This document shows positions 1 to 9,863 of a stretch of 48,713 nucleotides of DNA, in pieces; positions within the stretch are counted from its first letter, which is position 1; every line of letters starts with the position of its first letter. The DNA is from Bacteroidales bacterium (lineage in GTDB: Bacteria; Bacteroidota; Bacteroidia; Bacteroidales; VadinHA17). Location: the NCBI GenBank assembly GCA_012517605.1, contig JAAYUS010000237.1, positions 1 to 48,713 of the forward strand, in the 5' to 3' direction. Position numbers and translations under genes: made by a program. The notes beneath the pieces are model-generated. The model made no database searches and was not told the origin of the DNA. It saw only the letters and a program-made list of their open reading frames with translations.

Positions 1-504
1 TACCTGAACGACTTTTATGAAGACATGCAGCGCTGGTCATTCAACCTGCAGATTTATTTTCTGAATTCAAGGTTCTCACAGATAATCGAAATCAGGAAGT
101 CGGAAAAGACCGTCGTCCAGGACCGTACTATTTATGAAGATGCTTATATATTCGCTCCTAACCTGCATTCGATGGGGCTAATGTCGACACGCGACTTCGA
201 CAATTATTCGACACTTTTCAATATGATGAGCAAGTTCATCCAGCCTCCTGATCTGCTGCTTTATCTTAGAGCCTCTGTGCCGACACTTGTCAGCCAGATC
301 CAGAAAAGAGGACGTGAATATGAAAGCTCCATCCGTCTCGATTATCTGAAAAGGCTTAATGAGCGCTATGAAGCATGGATACAATCATACAAGCTTGGTA
401 AAATGCTGATTATTGAAGCTGATCATTATAATTTCCCCAACAACAAGGACCATCTGAGCGAGGTCATCGATAAGATCAACGCTGAATTGCACGGACTTTT
501 CTGA
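1..504 (+). CDS. Deoxynucleoside kinase, 5' partial
   Basis: C-terminal 167 residues of a deoxyadenosine/deoxyguanosine-type kinase, which phosphorylates deoxynucleosides for salvage in the cytoplasm. The frame is open from base 1 (YLNDFYEDMQRW), so the track start at 25 is internal and the P-loop lies outside the window. The family DRS-like motif appears as DRTIYEDA (about visible residue 40), the arginine-rich lid region as QKRGREYESSIRLDYL, and the tail contains the usual DHYNF segment. It stands alone and converges on the M16 protease gene. Family assignment is firm; nucleoside specificity cannot be told from the sequence. Confidence 0.88.
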   Translation, partial: YLNDFYEDMQRWSFNLQIYFLNSRFSQIIEIRKSEKTVVQDRTIYEDAYIFAPNLHSMGLMSTRDFDNYSTLFNMMSKFIQPPDLLLYLRASVPTLVSQIQKRGREYESSIRLDYLKRLNERYEAWIQSYKLGKMLIIEADHYNFPNNKDHLSEVIDKINAELHGLF

Positions 505-557
505 CATTCCTGAACTTCCCGGCAGGCAATTATTCATTAGTGAATGGAAACCACCGA

Positions 558-3377
558 CTATTCCTTTTTCTCAGCAGGAGTCAAAGTCACCTTAACATAG
601 TGCTCAGTATCCAGATATTTGTCCGCAATCTTCTTTATGTCCTTAACTGTGAAAGAATTAACAAATTCCTTATATTCGTCAAGGGTCATCAGCCTGTCGC
701 CGTTAAGGAACAGGTTCTGAAGGGCCGATAACCAGAAACTGTTCTCCTTGATCCTTGTCTCCCGCTCCCGCATAAAAGTCTCCTTTACCTTGTTAAGATC
801 TTCCACAGCAGGCCCCTCTTTCCTTATCCTGTTCATTTCATCAAGAACTGTCTGCGAAAGCTTTTCAGTGTTGCCGGGATCGCAGCCCCACATTGAGGTT
901 ATCGAAAATTCAGGGGTTGGATATCTCGTCGGACTGCCGGAAAAGCTTACGCCATAAACACCGCCCTGGTCCTCGCGCATCGACTCCCTCAGCTTTATTG
1001 AAAGGATGTTCATCAGCATGGCAAAGCCCTGCCGGTATTTATCCTTCCACCTGAAATCGCCGTTCCATATCATTGCAACCCTGCTCTGCGGTTCTGAGTT
1101 CTTTGGAACATCGGCTATCACCTTTCCTTCAGGAAACCTGGGTTCGACATCTTTCCATTCCTCCTTTCTTCCTTTTGAAGGGAGGCCTCCCAGATAAGTC
1201 TCAAGGAGAGGTAACACAGAGTCAGTATTAAAATTGCCGACCATGAAATATGTGAAATCGCCGGCATCAGAGAACCTGTCCCTGAAAATTGCCATAATGC
1301 GGTCGAGACTGATCTTGTCGATCTGGGCATCAGTCGGAACGGCTATTACCCTTTTTGAAAATGAAGAGACGATCTTTGTAAGAGTATCCTGGAATATTAC
1401 AAGAGGATTTGACCGCATGGGCTTTATCATATTCCTTATACGGGAGACATATGCATTAAAAGCCGTTTCATCCCGCCTGACCGCCGTGAAATACATATAA
1501 TTGAGCTGAAGCAGTGTTTCCAGGTCTTTCGGGGAACAACTTCCGGTTATGCCTTCATGAAGGTTGTTAATATACGGGGTGACTTTTGCAGTGTTCCCCG
1601 ATAATTTCTTCTGCAGGCCAATAAAATCGAAATCCCCAAGTCCGCTCTGGGAAACAATGGCCGGAGCGACAGTAGCCGACATTATATCATCATCAGGATA
1701 AAGGGAGGTGCCACCGGGACTGTAGGATGAGAAAAGTATTTCATCATTCTTGAAATCAGTAGGTTTAAGTATGACCCTTACACCATTGCTCAGTTTAAGG
1801 TCAGTATATCCGAATATTGAGTTTTCTGTACGTTGTACAACCTTCCCCGGATCCGGTATCCTGTCAAGAAGTGGAGCTTCAGAGACATCTTCGCTGTAAG
1901 CGTCGATTTTCATTCCCTTTACCGATTTAATAATATCAAGAACCTGCGACACTGAAGGAACCTTTACTCCTTCCTTCTCCTGGGCGGTGACAAGCACGAC
2001 TATATTATCATCAGAGATAAGATTTTTGCCAAGATTGTTTATTTCTTCCAGTGTGACGCCAGGAAGAAAAGAGCTTACTAATTCAAACTCTTTTTTTATC
2101 CCTGGTATCGGTTCATTCTCAAGATAGTTTCTAAGATATTCATCGGCATATGATGAGGATTCTGTCTTATCTGCTTCTTTGGCCATTGTCTCGTACATAG
2201 CAAGCATGTCCTTTTTCTGCCTTTCAAGTTCGGAGGCAAGGAATCCGAAGCGACGTACCCTCTCATTCTCAGCAAGTATGACCTCAATGCTTTTTTCAAT
2301 CTGGTTTTCCTTTGCACTTGCCATAAGCTGGTATGTTTCAATACTCCGGCCAATGAATGATCCATATCCCGATCCGGCATACATGAAAGGAGCTTCAGGT
2401 TTCTGGGTTATCTCCTGAAAGCGGTTGTTCAGCATTCCCGTATAAAGCGACCTGAGAACCTGATCCCTGTATTCACCGTATGTACCGTTGGCCGACCTGG
2501 GATGCTTGAAAAATATCATGGCAGTATAACCTGTCGCTTCCTTGTCGGTGACCACACTAATCAAGGGTTCACTGTTGCCGGGAACAGCAAATTCCTTCCT
2601 GGTCTTGGGATCAGCTGCTGCCGGAACCCTGTTGAAATATTCCCTGACCTTTTTTTCGGCAACATCCGGATCAATGTCTCCAACCACGGCCACTGCCATA
2701 AGATCAGGCCTGTACCATGTATGGTAAAAGCTTCTCAATGTATCATATGCAAAGCTTTTAATAATATCTATCTTTCCTATCGGAAGTCTTTCAGCATATT
2801 TTGATCCTTTCAGCAAAACAGGGATGTATTTTGACTGCATCCTGTCTTCAGCACCAAGGCCTAGTCTCCATTCCTCAACGATGACACCGCGCTCCTTGTC
2901 TATTTCCTTTTCATCAAGCGTGACCTGGTGGGCCCAGTCTTCAAGTACCTGAAATCCCCTGTTGATCCATTCATCCTTGTCTGAAGGAACTTTGAGCATA
3001 TATATTGTCTCATCAAAACTGGTATAAGCATTCAGCTCGGCGCCGAATTTTACGCCCATCTCCTCAAGCATATCAACCATCCGGTTACTTGGGAAATTTT
3101 TTGTCCCGTTGAAACACATATGTTCCATAAAATGCGCCAGCCCCTGCTGTCCGTCTGTTTCGCACACCGATCCTGCATTTATTGCAAGCCTGAGCTCTAT
3201 ACGCTGTTCAGGCTTTTTGTTCTGCCTGATATAATAGGTCATTCCGTTTTCAAGCCTGCCAATCCGTATGCCGGGATCCGGTGGAATGACATCTCCGGGA
3301 TTAATTGTCTGTGAACATACAATACCGGAGAAAATTCCGGTTAAAGCCAGGATAAGTAACAGTTTAGGATTTTTCAT
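558..3377 (-). CDS. M16 (pitrilysin/insulinase) zinc protease, exported
   Basis: 939 residues, the two-half size usual for PqqL-like Bacteroidota M16 proteases. A signal peptide (MKNPKLLLILALTGIFSG, cleavage probably after CSQ) directs it to the periplasm. The inverted zinc motif HFMEH lies at residues 82-86, with the third ligand probably the glutamate in KERGVIVEE near residue 162. The second half (after about 490) repeats the fold without a zinc motif, as in family members that form a clamshell around peptides. Likely role is degradation of peptides in the periplasm. Start is ATG at 3377; a TACTTTTG box lies 75-82 bp upstream. Transcribed alone, convergent with the kinase gene. Confidence 0.93.
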   Translation of the reverse strand: MKNPKLLLILALTGIFSGIVCSQTINPGDVIPPDPGIRIGRLENGMTYYIRQNKKPEQRIELRLAINAGSVCETDGQQGLAHFMEHMCFNGTKNFPSNRMVDMLEEMGVKFGAELNAYTSFDETIYMLKVPSDKDEWINRGFQVLEDWAHQVTLDEKEIDKERGVIVEEWRLGLGAEDRMQSKYIPVLLKGSKYAERLPIGKIDIIKSFAYDTLRSFYHTWYRPDLMAVAVVGDIDPDVAEKKVREYFNRVPAAADPKTRKEFAVPGNSEPLISVVTDKEATGYTAMIFFKHPRSANGTYGEYRDQVLRSLYTGMLNNRFQEITQKPEAPFMYAGSGYGSFIGRSIETYQLMASAKENQIEKSIEVILAENERVRRFGFLASELERQKKDMLAMYETMAKEADKTESSSYADEYLRNYLENEPIPGIKKEFELVSSFLPGVTLEEINNLGKNLISDDNIVVLVTAQEKEGVKVPSVSQVLDIIKSVKGMKIDAYSEDVSEAPLLDRIPDPGKVVQRTENSIFGYTDLKLSNGVRVILKPTDFKNDEILFSSYSPGGTSLYPDDDIMSATVAPAIVSQSGLGDFDFIGLQKKLSGNTAKVTPYINNLHEGITGSCSPKDLETLLQLNYMYFTAVRRDETAFNAYVSRIRNMIKPMRSNPLVIFQDTLTKIVSSFSKRVIAVPTDAQIDKISLDRIMAIFRDRFSDAGDFTYFMVGNFNTDSVLPLLETYLGGLPSKGRKEEWKDVEPRFPEGKVIADVPKNSEPQSRVAMIWNGDFRWKDKYRQGFAMLMNILSIKLRESMREDQGGVYGVSFSGSPTRYPTPEFSITSMWGCDPGNTEKLSQTVLDEMNRIRKEGPAVEDLNKVKETFMRERETRIKENSFWLSALQNLFLNGDRLMTLDEYKEFVNSFTVKDIKKIADKYLDTEHYVKVTLTPAEKKE

Positions 3378-3451
3378 TGCAGGAATTATGGATTTGACTT
3401 GGCATTCAGTATGACCATAAAAAGTAAAAGTATGAAATAAAGGTTAAGAAA

Positions 3452-3459
3452 CAAAAGTA
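3452..3459 (-). promoter_or_regulatory. -7 box TACTTTTG for the M16 protease gene
   Basis: Exact match to the Bacteroidota -7 consensus TAnnTTTG on the minus strand, giving a predicted start site near 3445 and a leader of about 68 nt. I see no good -33 TTG at the usual distance, so this is a moderate call. Confidence 0.45.
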
Positions 3460-3625
3460 AGTACACTTCATTTGACTGTATGTCGCTTTTTACAGGGCAT
3501 CGCGAAAGACAGTATTATTTCCTTTTAATCCCTGAATTGAATTTTTACACTTTTTCTGGGATCAGACATTGATCGTGATTCAATAAAATATTACCTTGGC
3601 ACTTATATCATAAAAATTCACAGTC

Positions 3626-4933
3626 ATGAACTCTACGCGAAGAAACTTTATAAAGACAGCATCCGTACTTGCAGCAGGAACACTACTGCCGGCTGATTTA
3701 ATATCAGGAACAGGTAAGGCAGTTCCGCCCAGCGACAGAATAAATATCGGCCTGATAGGCGTAAGAAGCCAGGGATTCAGCGACCTGTCATCATTTCTTA
3801 AGAACAAGGAGGTTCAATGTGTGGCAATGAGCGATATTGACAGCAACCTTCTTGAAAGCAGGACAGCTGATATCGTGAAGCTTGGCTATGAGAAACCAAA
3901 ACTTTATGGCGATTACAGAAAAATGCTTGAGAACAAGGATATCGATGTTGTTATTATTGGGACACCCGATCACTGGCATTGTCTTCAGTTTGTTGACTCG
4001 CTCGAAGCCGGAAAGCATATTTATGTTGAAAAACCTATCGGTAACTCTATCGCCGAGATAAACATAATGAACAATGCTGCCAGGAAGCATGGCAAAATCG
4101 TTCAGGTGGGCCAGTGGCAAAGAAGTCAGCCTCATTTTGTAGATGCAATTAATTATCTTAAATCCGGAAAGCTCGGGCGCATCCGTACCTGCAAGGCATG
4201 GTCGTATGTTGACTGGAAAGGCGCTGTTCCGAAAGTTCCGGATGCACCAGTTCCGGCAGGAGTAAATTATGACATGTGGCTCGGTCCGGCTCCCAAAAGG
4301 CCATTCAACATGAACAGGTTCCATTTTACATGGAGATGGTACTGGGAATATGGTAACGGTCTGATGACAGACTGGGGCGTTCATCTTATAGACTACATCC
4401 TTTACGGAATGGGAAAATCAATACCTGCTTCGGTGATGGCAATCGGCGGCAAATATGCTTTCCCCGATGATGACATGGTGACTCCCGACACAATGACGGC
4501 TGTTTATGATTTCAATGATTTTACAATGATATGGGAACATACAATCGGCATCGGACTCGGGAACTGGAAAAGACCCCACGGCATGTCGTATATTGGGGAG
4601 AACGGAACTCTTGTCCTCGACCGCAACGGATGGGAAGTATTCCCAGAAAAACAAAAGATCGAGGCGGTTCCCGTTCAGAAGAATGTAGGTAACGGGCAGG
4701 ACCTCCATGCAAGAAATTTCCTGGATTGTCTCGAAAACAATACACCTGATAAGCTGAATGCAGGGATTGAGGTCGGAAGAAGAGTGGCTCTCGTTGCACA
4801 GATGGGTAATGTTGCCTATCGCACCGGTGAAAAGGTATCCTGGGATGATGCAAAACAGCAATTCAAGACCGAAACTGCCAATAAGCTCATAACCCCTGTC
4901 TATAATAACGGATATAAATTACCAGGTTATTGA
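3626..4933 (+). CDS. Gfo/Idh/MocA family oxidoreductase, Tat-exported
   Basis: 435 residues. The N-terminus carries a twin-arginine signal (TRRNFIK, residues 4-10, then a hydrophobic stretch to about 25), so it should be exported folded with its NAD(P) cofactor. The Rossmann segment is INIGLIGVRSQG (39-50) and the conserved EKP loop is at 135-137. The C-terminal half is the usual substrate-binding beta-sheet domain, with WYWEYGNGLMTDWGVHLIDY. Tat-exported members are common in Bacteroidota; some such enzymes act on sugars or glycosides. Substrate is unknown. Monocistronic, divergent from the M16 gene and convergent with the M48 gene. Start ATG 3626 gives a complete Tat signal. Confidence 0.92.
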   Translation: MNSTRRNFIKTASVLAAGTLLPADLISGTGKAVPPSDRINIGLIGVRSQGFSDLSSFLKNKEVQCVAMSDIDSNLLESRTADIVKLGYEKPKLYGDYRKMLENKDIDVVIIGTPDHWHCLQFVDSLEAGKHIYVEKPIGNSIAEINIMNNAARKHGKIVQVGQWQRSQPHFVDAINYLKSGKLGRIRTCKAWSYVDWKGAVPKVPDAPVPAGVNYDMWLGPAPKRPFNMNRFHFTWRWYWEYGNGLMTDWGVHLIDYILYGMGKSIPASVMAIGGKYAFPDDDMVTPDTMTAVYDFNDFTMIWEHTIGIGLGNWKRPHGMSYIGENGTLVLDRNGWEVFPEKQKIEAVPVQKNVGNGQDLHARNFLDCLENNTPDKLNAGIEVGRRVALVAQMGNVAYRTGEKVSWDDAKQQFKTETANKLITPVYNNGYKLPGY

Positions 4934-5013
4934 GTTGTGAGTAGCGAGTAGTGAGTTTGACCAGAACCCAGCACCCGGCACGGGGAATACTTGTAACTTT
5001 TTTTGCGCTTTGG

Positions 5014-6480
5014 TTATTCTCCAACAATTTTTATCAGTTTTCCTGCAGGAACCTGATCGGTCAGCTCGAGGTCGTTGAGCAGAGATAATTCCTTGTACAT
5101 CGAATTGGGAACCCTGTAATATGCAAAGGCATCCGAAAGAGTGCTGTTCCTCTGTACCCTGACAACCTGAACCTTCTTTGGCCTGACATTAATCTTCGAG
5201 GCATCAGTAAGCTGTGCAAATGAGACCATTGAAGAGTTGAACGTATTTGCAAAATTGTTGAAATCGGCTTCTGTTGTAACTCCGTGGAATACATATATCA
5301 GTTTATTGTAGCTGATAAAATATGATAGAATCATATTTGTCTGTGTGGCGCCTGTCGACTGGTCCTGGACAACCTGTTTGCTTTGGGTGAGTATAGCAGG
5401 AAGGCCGTTAACAGTGGTCCTTTTGCTTCCCTGAAGTTCGAGGCCGTATTGTTTTATTGTACTGTCGGCTGCCGATTCAAGCGTTTTTTGCTGTGCAAGT
5501 GTAAAAAGCATCAGCGCCCTTTGATCCTGTGGTGTTATTGTAACCTGTAATGGTGAATTTTCAAGCTTCCAGCCTGCAGGAAATGCAAATCTGAATTTAA
5601 GGTCGGGATGATAAAAAGTATTTCCTTCCACATACCCCTGACGTGGATCTTCGCCGTAAACTATTCCGTTAATAAGCTGGAGATAACTGTCCTGGTTGAC
5701 CTTGAACTCAGAAAGGGCAAGAGTTTTCTGCCACTCTGTGGCCTGTTGGTTTACTGCGTTGTACCTGTCACCCGGATCAGGATGGGTCGATAAGAATGTA
5801 GGAATGCCTCCCTGGCTTTCAGAAAGTGTCATTTTCTGGAGGACCTTGAAAAAATCAGCCATTTTATGAGCATCGTAGCCCATTTTCGATGAATATTCAA
5901 CACCGAGCCTGTCGGCCTCACGTTCATCATCACGGCTGAAGCTGAGGAAAAGAAGCTGCATCCCCTGAAGTGCATACTGGGCATATTGTGCAAACTTTTC
6001 CGAAGCAATCATCCCGCCTATAAGCAACAACTGGGCCAGTTGCTGCTTTGATTGCTGGCTTACCGTATGACGGGCTGCAATATGTCCCATTTCGTGAGCC
6101 AGCACCCCCATCAGCTCAGCTTCATTGTTAAGCTGGGCAAGAATGCCACGCGTAAGATATATATAGCCTCCCGGTACAGCAAAGGCATTGACAACCGGAG
6201 AATCCACCACCCTGACATAATATGTCAGATTAGGGCGGTGCGAAATTTTACCCATCTCCGTTCCGCGGGTCTGAACGAAATTTTGAATATTCTGGTCAGG
6301 ATAAACTCCGAAGGTCATCAGAACCTGGGGATCATAGGAACGTCCGAGCTCAACTTCCTGGGCTTCTGACATGAGCATTATCTGCTTCTTCCCCGTGACC
6401 GGATTGACAGCGCATGAGATAACAAGCAGAAGGGTTGCCGTAAAAATGACAACCACCAGCGGGATATTCAGCCTTTTCAT
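5014..6480 (-). CDS. M48 family metalloprotease lipoprotein with LysM-like tail
   Basis: 488 residues. A lipoprotein signal ends at LLLVISC (Cys about 23), so it is probably anchored in the periplasm. The zinc motif HEMGH is at 129-133 and the downstream third-ligand motif EREAD at about 186-190; AVPGGYIYLTRGIL before the motif is typical of the BepA/YfgC group, which degrade or assist misfolded outer-membrane proteins. The middle section (about 300-440) contains a region found in longer members. The last ~50 residues (VVRVQRNSTLSDAFAYYRVP... VPAGKLIKIV) resemble a LysM fold, suggesting peptidoglycan contact; this part is inference. Monocistronic. Confidence 0.92.
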   Translation of the reverse strand: MKRLNIPLVVVIFTATLLLVISCAVNPVTGKKQIMLMSEAQEVELGRSYDPQVLMTFGVYPDQNIQNFVQTRGTEMGKISHRPNLTYYVRVVDSPVVNAFAVPGGYIYLTRGILAQLNNEAELMGVLAHEMGHIAARHTVSQQSKQQLAQLLLIGGMIASEKFAQYAQYALQGMQLLFLSFSRDDEREADRLGVEYSSKMGYDAHKMADFFKVLQKMTLSESQGGIPTFLSTHPDPGDRYNAVNQQATEWQKTLALSEFKVNQDSYLQLINGIVYGEDPRQGYVEGNTFYHPDLKFRFAFPAGWKLENSPLQVTITPQDQRALMLFTLAQQKTLESAADSTIKQYGLELQGSKRTTVNGLPAILTQSKQVVQDQSTGATQTNMILSYFISYNKLIYVFHGVTTEADFNNFANTFNSSMVSFAQLTDASKINVRPKKVQVVRVQRNSTLSDAFAYYRVPNSMYKELSLLNDLELTDQVPAGKLIKIVGE

Positions 6481-6596
6481 GATATTGTTATGTTAATTGA
6501 ATACAACCTGCTTTAGCGCAAATATCTAAATAATCAGATTCATTCAAATATAATAAAAGAAAAGGTCTTTTTAAAGAGAAGACATAATAATATGGA

Positions 6597-7694
6597 TTAT
6601 TGATTTTCCCTGCTTACTGCCACAGCGATCTTTGAATCGGCTGTTCCGTAATACAAAAACCAACGTTCTTTAAAACGGACCAATCCCTCAACAAAACATA
6701 CGTTGTTCACCTCTCCCGTTATTTCATATGGCTTTTCAGGCCTGATGAACAGAGTATCCATTCTGCTTCTGAGTTTATAGGGGTATTCCCTGTCGAACAG
6801 CGCCTGGCCTCCTGAATAGGTAAATCGTGGCAAGGATGGATCGTTGCAGTTTGCAGCATTGCTGCTGTTATATACAAGTAAAATGCCTTCATTGCGCACC
6901 AGGGCGTAAGGGCCCGGTTCCACAAGCCGGCTGTCAAAGTAACCCGGTCGTGGATGAAGAACTGATATCATCTTGCCGCTTTCTATATTTTCTACTGCGT
7001 TCCAGTGAATAAGATCATCAGAATTTGCCATGAAAAGATCGGTGTCGCCAAAATACATCCAGTATTTTCCTCTAATCCTTTCAGCAATGATCCTGTTGCC
7101 TTCAAGCCTGGAAACAATAGCTCCTGATTTTGACCAGAGATCCCTGTATTTTTCAGAATTCAGAACCAGACCCTTTTTCGACCATACCCTGAGATCTTTT
7201 GATGTGGCAAGGCATAACCTTGCCGTTTTGCCGTCGTAAGAGGTATAAGTCAGAATAAATGTGCCATCGTCGCTCTCAACTATCCTGGGATCCTCCACCC
7301 CGCCTTTCCATTCATAAACCTTCATACTGTCATTGTCAGGATAAAAGACAGGCTCCGGTTCCTTCGTGAAATGCAGGCCGTCGTCGCTGACTGCAAGTCC
7401 AAGCCGCGATGTCATCTCATTGTCCTGAGCCCTGTAGATCATCCACACCTTCCCGTCTTTTACCACAGCAGTGGGATTAAGAACATTTCTCTCCTCCCAC
7501 CTGACTTTTTTCCCTGACACAGGGCATGTAAAAAGCTGGTCAGCCGATGGTGACAATATGGGATTTATGCTGTCGGCTTTTTCAAACCCTGTAAAAGCCC
7601 ATTTATAAAAGGTTCCCGCGGGAGTAACTGATTCGGGAGCCCCTGAACAGCCCGATAAAACCAATGCCAGGAGTGTAATGACTTTGTATTTCAT
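6597..7694 (-). CDS. GH130-family beta-mannoside phosphorylase/hydrolase, lipoprotein
   Basis: 365 residues with a lipoprotein signal (LLALVLSGCSG, Cys 16). The five-bladed propeller motifs of GH130/GH43-like enzymes are visible: NPTAVVKDGKVWMIYRAQD, GVEDPRIV (holding the likely catalytic aspartate), FDSRLVEPGPYA and NNVCFVEGLV. GH130 enzymes cleave or phosphorolyse beta-mannosides such as Man-GlcNAc or mannooligosaccharides. The lipobox places this one at the envelope, which favours a hydrolase over an intracellular phosphorylase; that is inference. It lies downstream of the five-gene exported operon on the same strand, but a -7 box in the 75-bp gap suggests its own promoter. Confidence 0.85.
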   Translation of the reverse strand: MKYKVITLLALVLSGCSGAPESVTPAGTFYKWAFTGFEKADSINPILSPSADQLFTCPVSGKKVRWEERNVLNPTAVVKDGKVWMIYRAQDNEMTSRLGLAVSDDGLHFTKEPEPVFYPDNDSMKVYEWKGGVEDPRIVESDDGTFILTYTSYDGKTARLCLATSKDLRVWSKKGLVLNSEKYRDLWSKSGAIVSRLEGNRIIAERIRGKYWMYFGDTDLFMANSDDLIHWNAVENIESGKMISVLHPRPGYFDSRLVEPGPYALVRNEGILLVYNSSNAANCNDPSLPRFTYSGGQALFDREYPYKLRSRMDTLFIRPEKPYEITGEVNNVCFVEGLVRFKERWFLYYGTADSKIAVAVSRENQ

Positions 7695-7735
7695 GACAAT
7701 ATAAAATATGCAGGATAATCAAAATGATGTCACTG

Positions 7736-7743
7736 CAAATTTA
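7736..7743 (-). promoter_or_regulatory. -7 box TAAATTTG for the GH130 gene
   Basis: Exact TAnnTTTG match on the minus strand 42 bp upstream of the GH130 start codon, in the 75-bp gap after the preceding gene. Predicted start site near 7729. The -33 element is not clear. Confidence 0.4.
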
Positions 7744-7769
7744 CACTCCTTTAAGGAATTACAGGTTAT

Positions 7770-8591
7770 TTATCGTGATGAATTCAGCCGCGGGATAAAA
7801 GTATAACCTATCATCACAATAGTTTGTTTGCCGGCTCTTACTCCAACATCAAAGCTTCCGTTTCCGACATACCAGCTTATACCTGCAAGAGCATACGGAG
7901 ATACTGAAGAGGTTTCCGTATCCTCCACTGAATAAGTGGAATATGATATCTCACCACCGATATTTGGGCTTATCCTGAGTTTCTGAATCGGGAAATAGAA
8001 TTTGCTTGATATGCCGACGTTCGATTGAAAGGTCTGACTATCATAATCAATATTGCCAAATATGAACCCTGAAGCAGATGCTGCAAGATCCCATCTGTTC
8101 TTCAACAGGAAAAACCCAAACCTTGTGCTGAATCCCATGTTTATATTATGCTGGGAATCAAACTGTGACTGAAAACCAAAATAAACAAACCACGGATGCT
8201 GTGCAGTTTTTGATTCCGGGATACGGGCAGCCTCTGCTCCTTTATCACCGTCAATCCTCCAGCTTTCAATCAGCATAGCTTTCCCTGTCGTGGCATTAAT
8301 ACCCCAGAGTTCGCGCGACGAACCGTTTTCGACGACAATCAGTGATTGCTGCCACGATCTGACAAGCATGTCCATTACAGTGCTTTTATTCTCCCTTGCA
8401 AGCGAACTGTAACCCGGTGTTGCAGTTAGTTCAAGCTGGCCGTTGACCGCGAGGCGGGCATCTGTGAAATAAATTTTGAACTGGGGCAATACTGAGGATC
8501 TGAACATTTCTATCCCGGTGGTTTTTTCCTGGGCAATAACACCCGAAAATGTTGCAGATATAAAGAATAATATTAAAAGTATCTTTTTCAT
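7770..8591 (-). CDS. Exported protein with predicted outer-membrane barrel (operon gene 5)
   Basis: 273 residues, not a family I recognise. Signal peptide MKKILLILFFISATFSGVIAQ. Residues ~25-125 form a soluble-looking region (SLARENKSTVMDMLVRSWQQSLIV, then WGINATTGKAMLIESW). From about 130 the sequence alternates aromatic and small residues in short strands (WFVYFGFQSQF, NINMGFSTRFGFFLL, ASGFIFGNI, VGISSKFYFPI, ISPNIGGEISY, YALAGISWYV, FDVGVRAG, IVMIGYTFIP), as in 8-stranded barrels of the Bacteroidota outer membrane. It starts 5 bp after the stop of the TPR/barrel gene, so it is the last gene of a five-gene transcript. Confidence 0.8.
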   Translation of the reverse strand: MKKILLILFFISATFSGVIAQEKTTGIEMFRSSVLPQFKIYFTDARLAVNGQLELTATPGYSSLARENKSTVMDMLVRSWQQSLIVVENGSSRELWGINATTGKAMLIESWRIDGDKGAEAARIPESKTAQHPWFVYFGFQSQFDSQHNINMGFSTRFGFFLLKNRWDLAASASGFIFGNIDYDSQTFQSNVGISSKFYFPIQKLRISPNIGGEISYSTYSVEDTETSSVSPYALAGISWYVGNGSFDVGVRAGKQTIVMIGYTFIPRLNSSR

Positions 8592-8596
8592 GTTCC

Positions 8597-9856
8597 TTAT
8601 TTTCTTTTACCGAAATACATGCTTCTTCCTGCTGAAAATCCCACTGTCGTGATCTGAGCCCGTGAGAAAGGCGCCATCCCGTCCCAGAAGATATCCCAGC
8701 TCGACACCTTGTTTTTGCTCTGGAAACTGAAACCGACCGAGATCTTAAAAAAAGCAGCCGAAGTGTTCCCTGTGAAGCTTCCCACAAGTCCGAAACCGCC
8801 AACAAGGACCTTATGCCTCTGATAATATGTCATCCCGACATTATAAGACGTGGTACCCGACATTGAAGAAATGCCAAGGTCGACAGCTGCATTGCCTGAA
8901 CCTGACAGAAAATATCCGAATCGCCCGTTTACATTTGTGTATGAGGGGGATATCATGCCGCCGGCGTATGCCATGAGACGCAGAGCATCCTTTTTGACCG
9001 ATGAACCTGCTATTACCTTTGCGATAGTCACTTTGGCAGGTTGTGATGATTTGGCGCTCAGCGACGAAAGCCTCTTTTCAAGAATTCCCCTTTCTTCATT
9101 TTTAGCAGGGTCTTTCCCCATCAGCTTTATTCCCTTTTCAAGTACCTCAGCGGCCGGTTTGTATAATTCTGCTTTTTCAAGTGCTATACTGTATCCCACA
9201 TAAGGCAGATATACATCCGGAAACGAAGCGTTAATATTGCTGAACAGACAGATGGCCAGCAGATAATTACCCCGGGATGTCAGTTTGTTTGCCCGGCTGA
9301 AGTATTCCGGCGCCTCGTCTGCACTTATCACATACTGTGGTTTTTGTGATTTGTATTTTTCAAGCATCACCGGTGCAACCTCTGAAATCCATGCCGGATC
9401 TTTCCTTCCCGGAAATACCTCATTCAAAGCTTCAGCCACCGCTTCATTGCCCATCAGCGAAAATATCTGCGAGGCATAAAATGACACCTCGGGATATAAA
9501 TACCTTGCCTTCCAGATTACGTCGATTCTGTACAAAGCCGCTTCAAAATTCCCGTTAACAGCAAGCGCGTATGCGTACTCGCTGCTCAGGCCGACATTGG
9601 TCGAATCAGCAGCAACCAGAGGGCTGTAAGCCATCAGAGCCTCAATTGTTTTTCCGCTCAGAAGCAGGCTTCTTGCCTCTTCGATTCCCGGCTGCGATGA
9701 TGTTTCTGATCTACCTTTCGAAGCGCTGCGGGACCTGTCTTTTTTTGACTGGCAGAATCCATTCCCGGTACTTATTGTAATCAGAAGCAAAAATACCAGA
9801 AATCCCCTGAGGGCTCCGCCACGTTTCTCAAAATGCTTATTTATATAATTGAGCAT
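8597..9856 (-). CDS. Exported TPR-like protein with C-terminal barrel-like region (operon gene 4)
   Basis: 419 residues from the ATG at 9856. The track start at 9919 would overlap the preceding gene by 56 bp and gives no better signal peptide, whereas 9856 lies 7 bp after that gene's stop. The signal is GFLVFLLLITISTGNGFCQ. Residues ~55-270 contain degenerate helical repeats (EARSLLLSGKTIEALMAYSP, YAYALAVNGNFEAALYRIDV, SRANKLTSRGNYLLAICLFS, LEKAELYKPAAEVLEKG). The last ~140 residues are strand-rich (LMAYAGGMISPSYTNV ... VGFSAGRSMYFGKRK) and look like a small outer-membrane barrel. Function unknown. Confidence 0.8.
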   Translation of the reverse strand: MLNYINKHFEKRGGALRGFLVFLLLITISTGNGFCQSKKDRSRSASKGRSETSSQPGIEEARSLLLSGKTIEALMAYSPLVAADSTNVGLSSEYAYALAVNGNFEAALYRIDVIWKARYLYPEVSFYASQIFSLMGNEAVAEALNEVFPGRKDPAWISEVAPVMLEKYKSQKPQYVISADEAPEYFSRANKLTSRGNYLLAICLFSNINASFPDVYLPYVGYSIALEKAELYKPAAEVLEKGIKLMGKDPAKNEERGILEKRLSSLSAKSSQPAKVTIAKVIAGSSVKKDALRLMAYAGGMISPSYTNVNGRFGYFLSGSGNAAVDLGISSMSGTTSYNVGMTYYQRHKVLVGGFGLVGSFTGNTSAAFFKISVGFSFQSKNKVSSWDIFWDGMAPFSRAQITTVGFSAGRSMYFGKRK

Positions 9857-9863
9857 ATGAAAG

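Noticed and set aside
3791-4384. 197-residue minus-strand ORF
   Set aside because: It lies antisense within the Tat-exported oxidoreductase, shows no domain, and the sense frame has clear motifs.
4934-5013. Simple repeats GAGTAGCGAGTAGTGAG and CCCAGCACCCGGCAC
   Set aside because: Short low-complexity intergenic sequence with no hairpin or T-run; not a convincing terminator.
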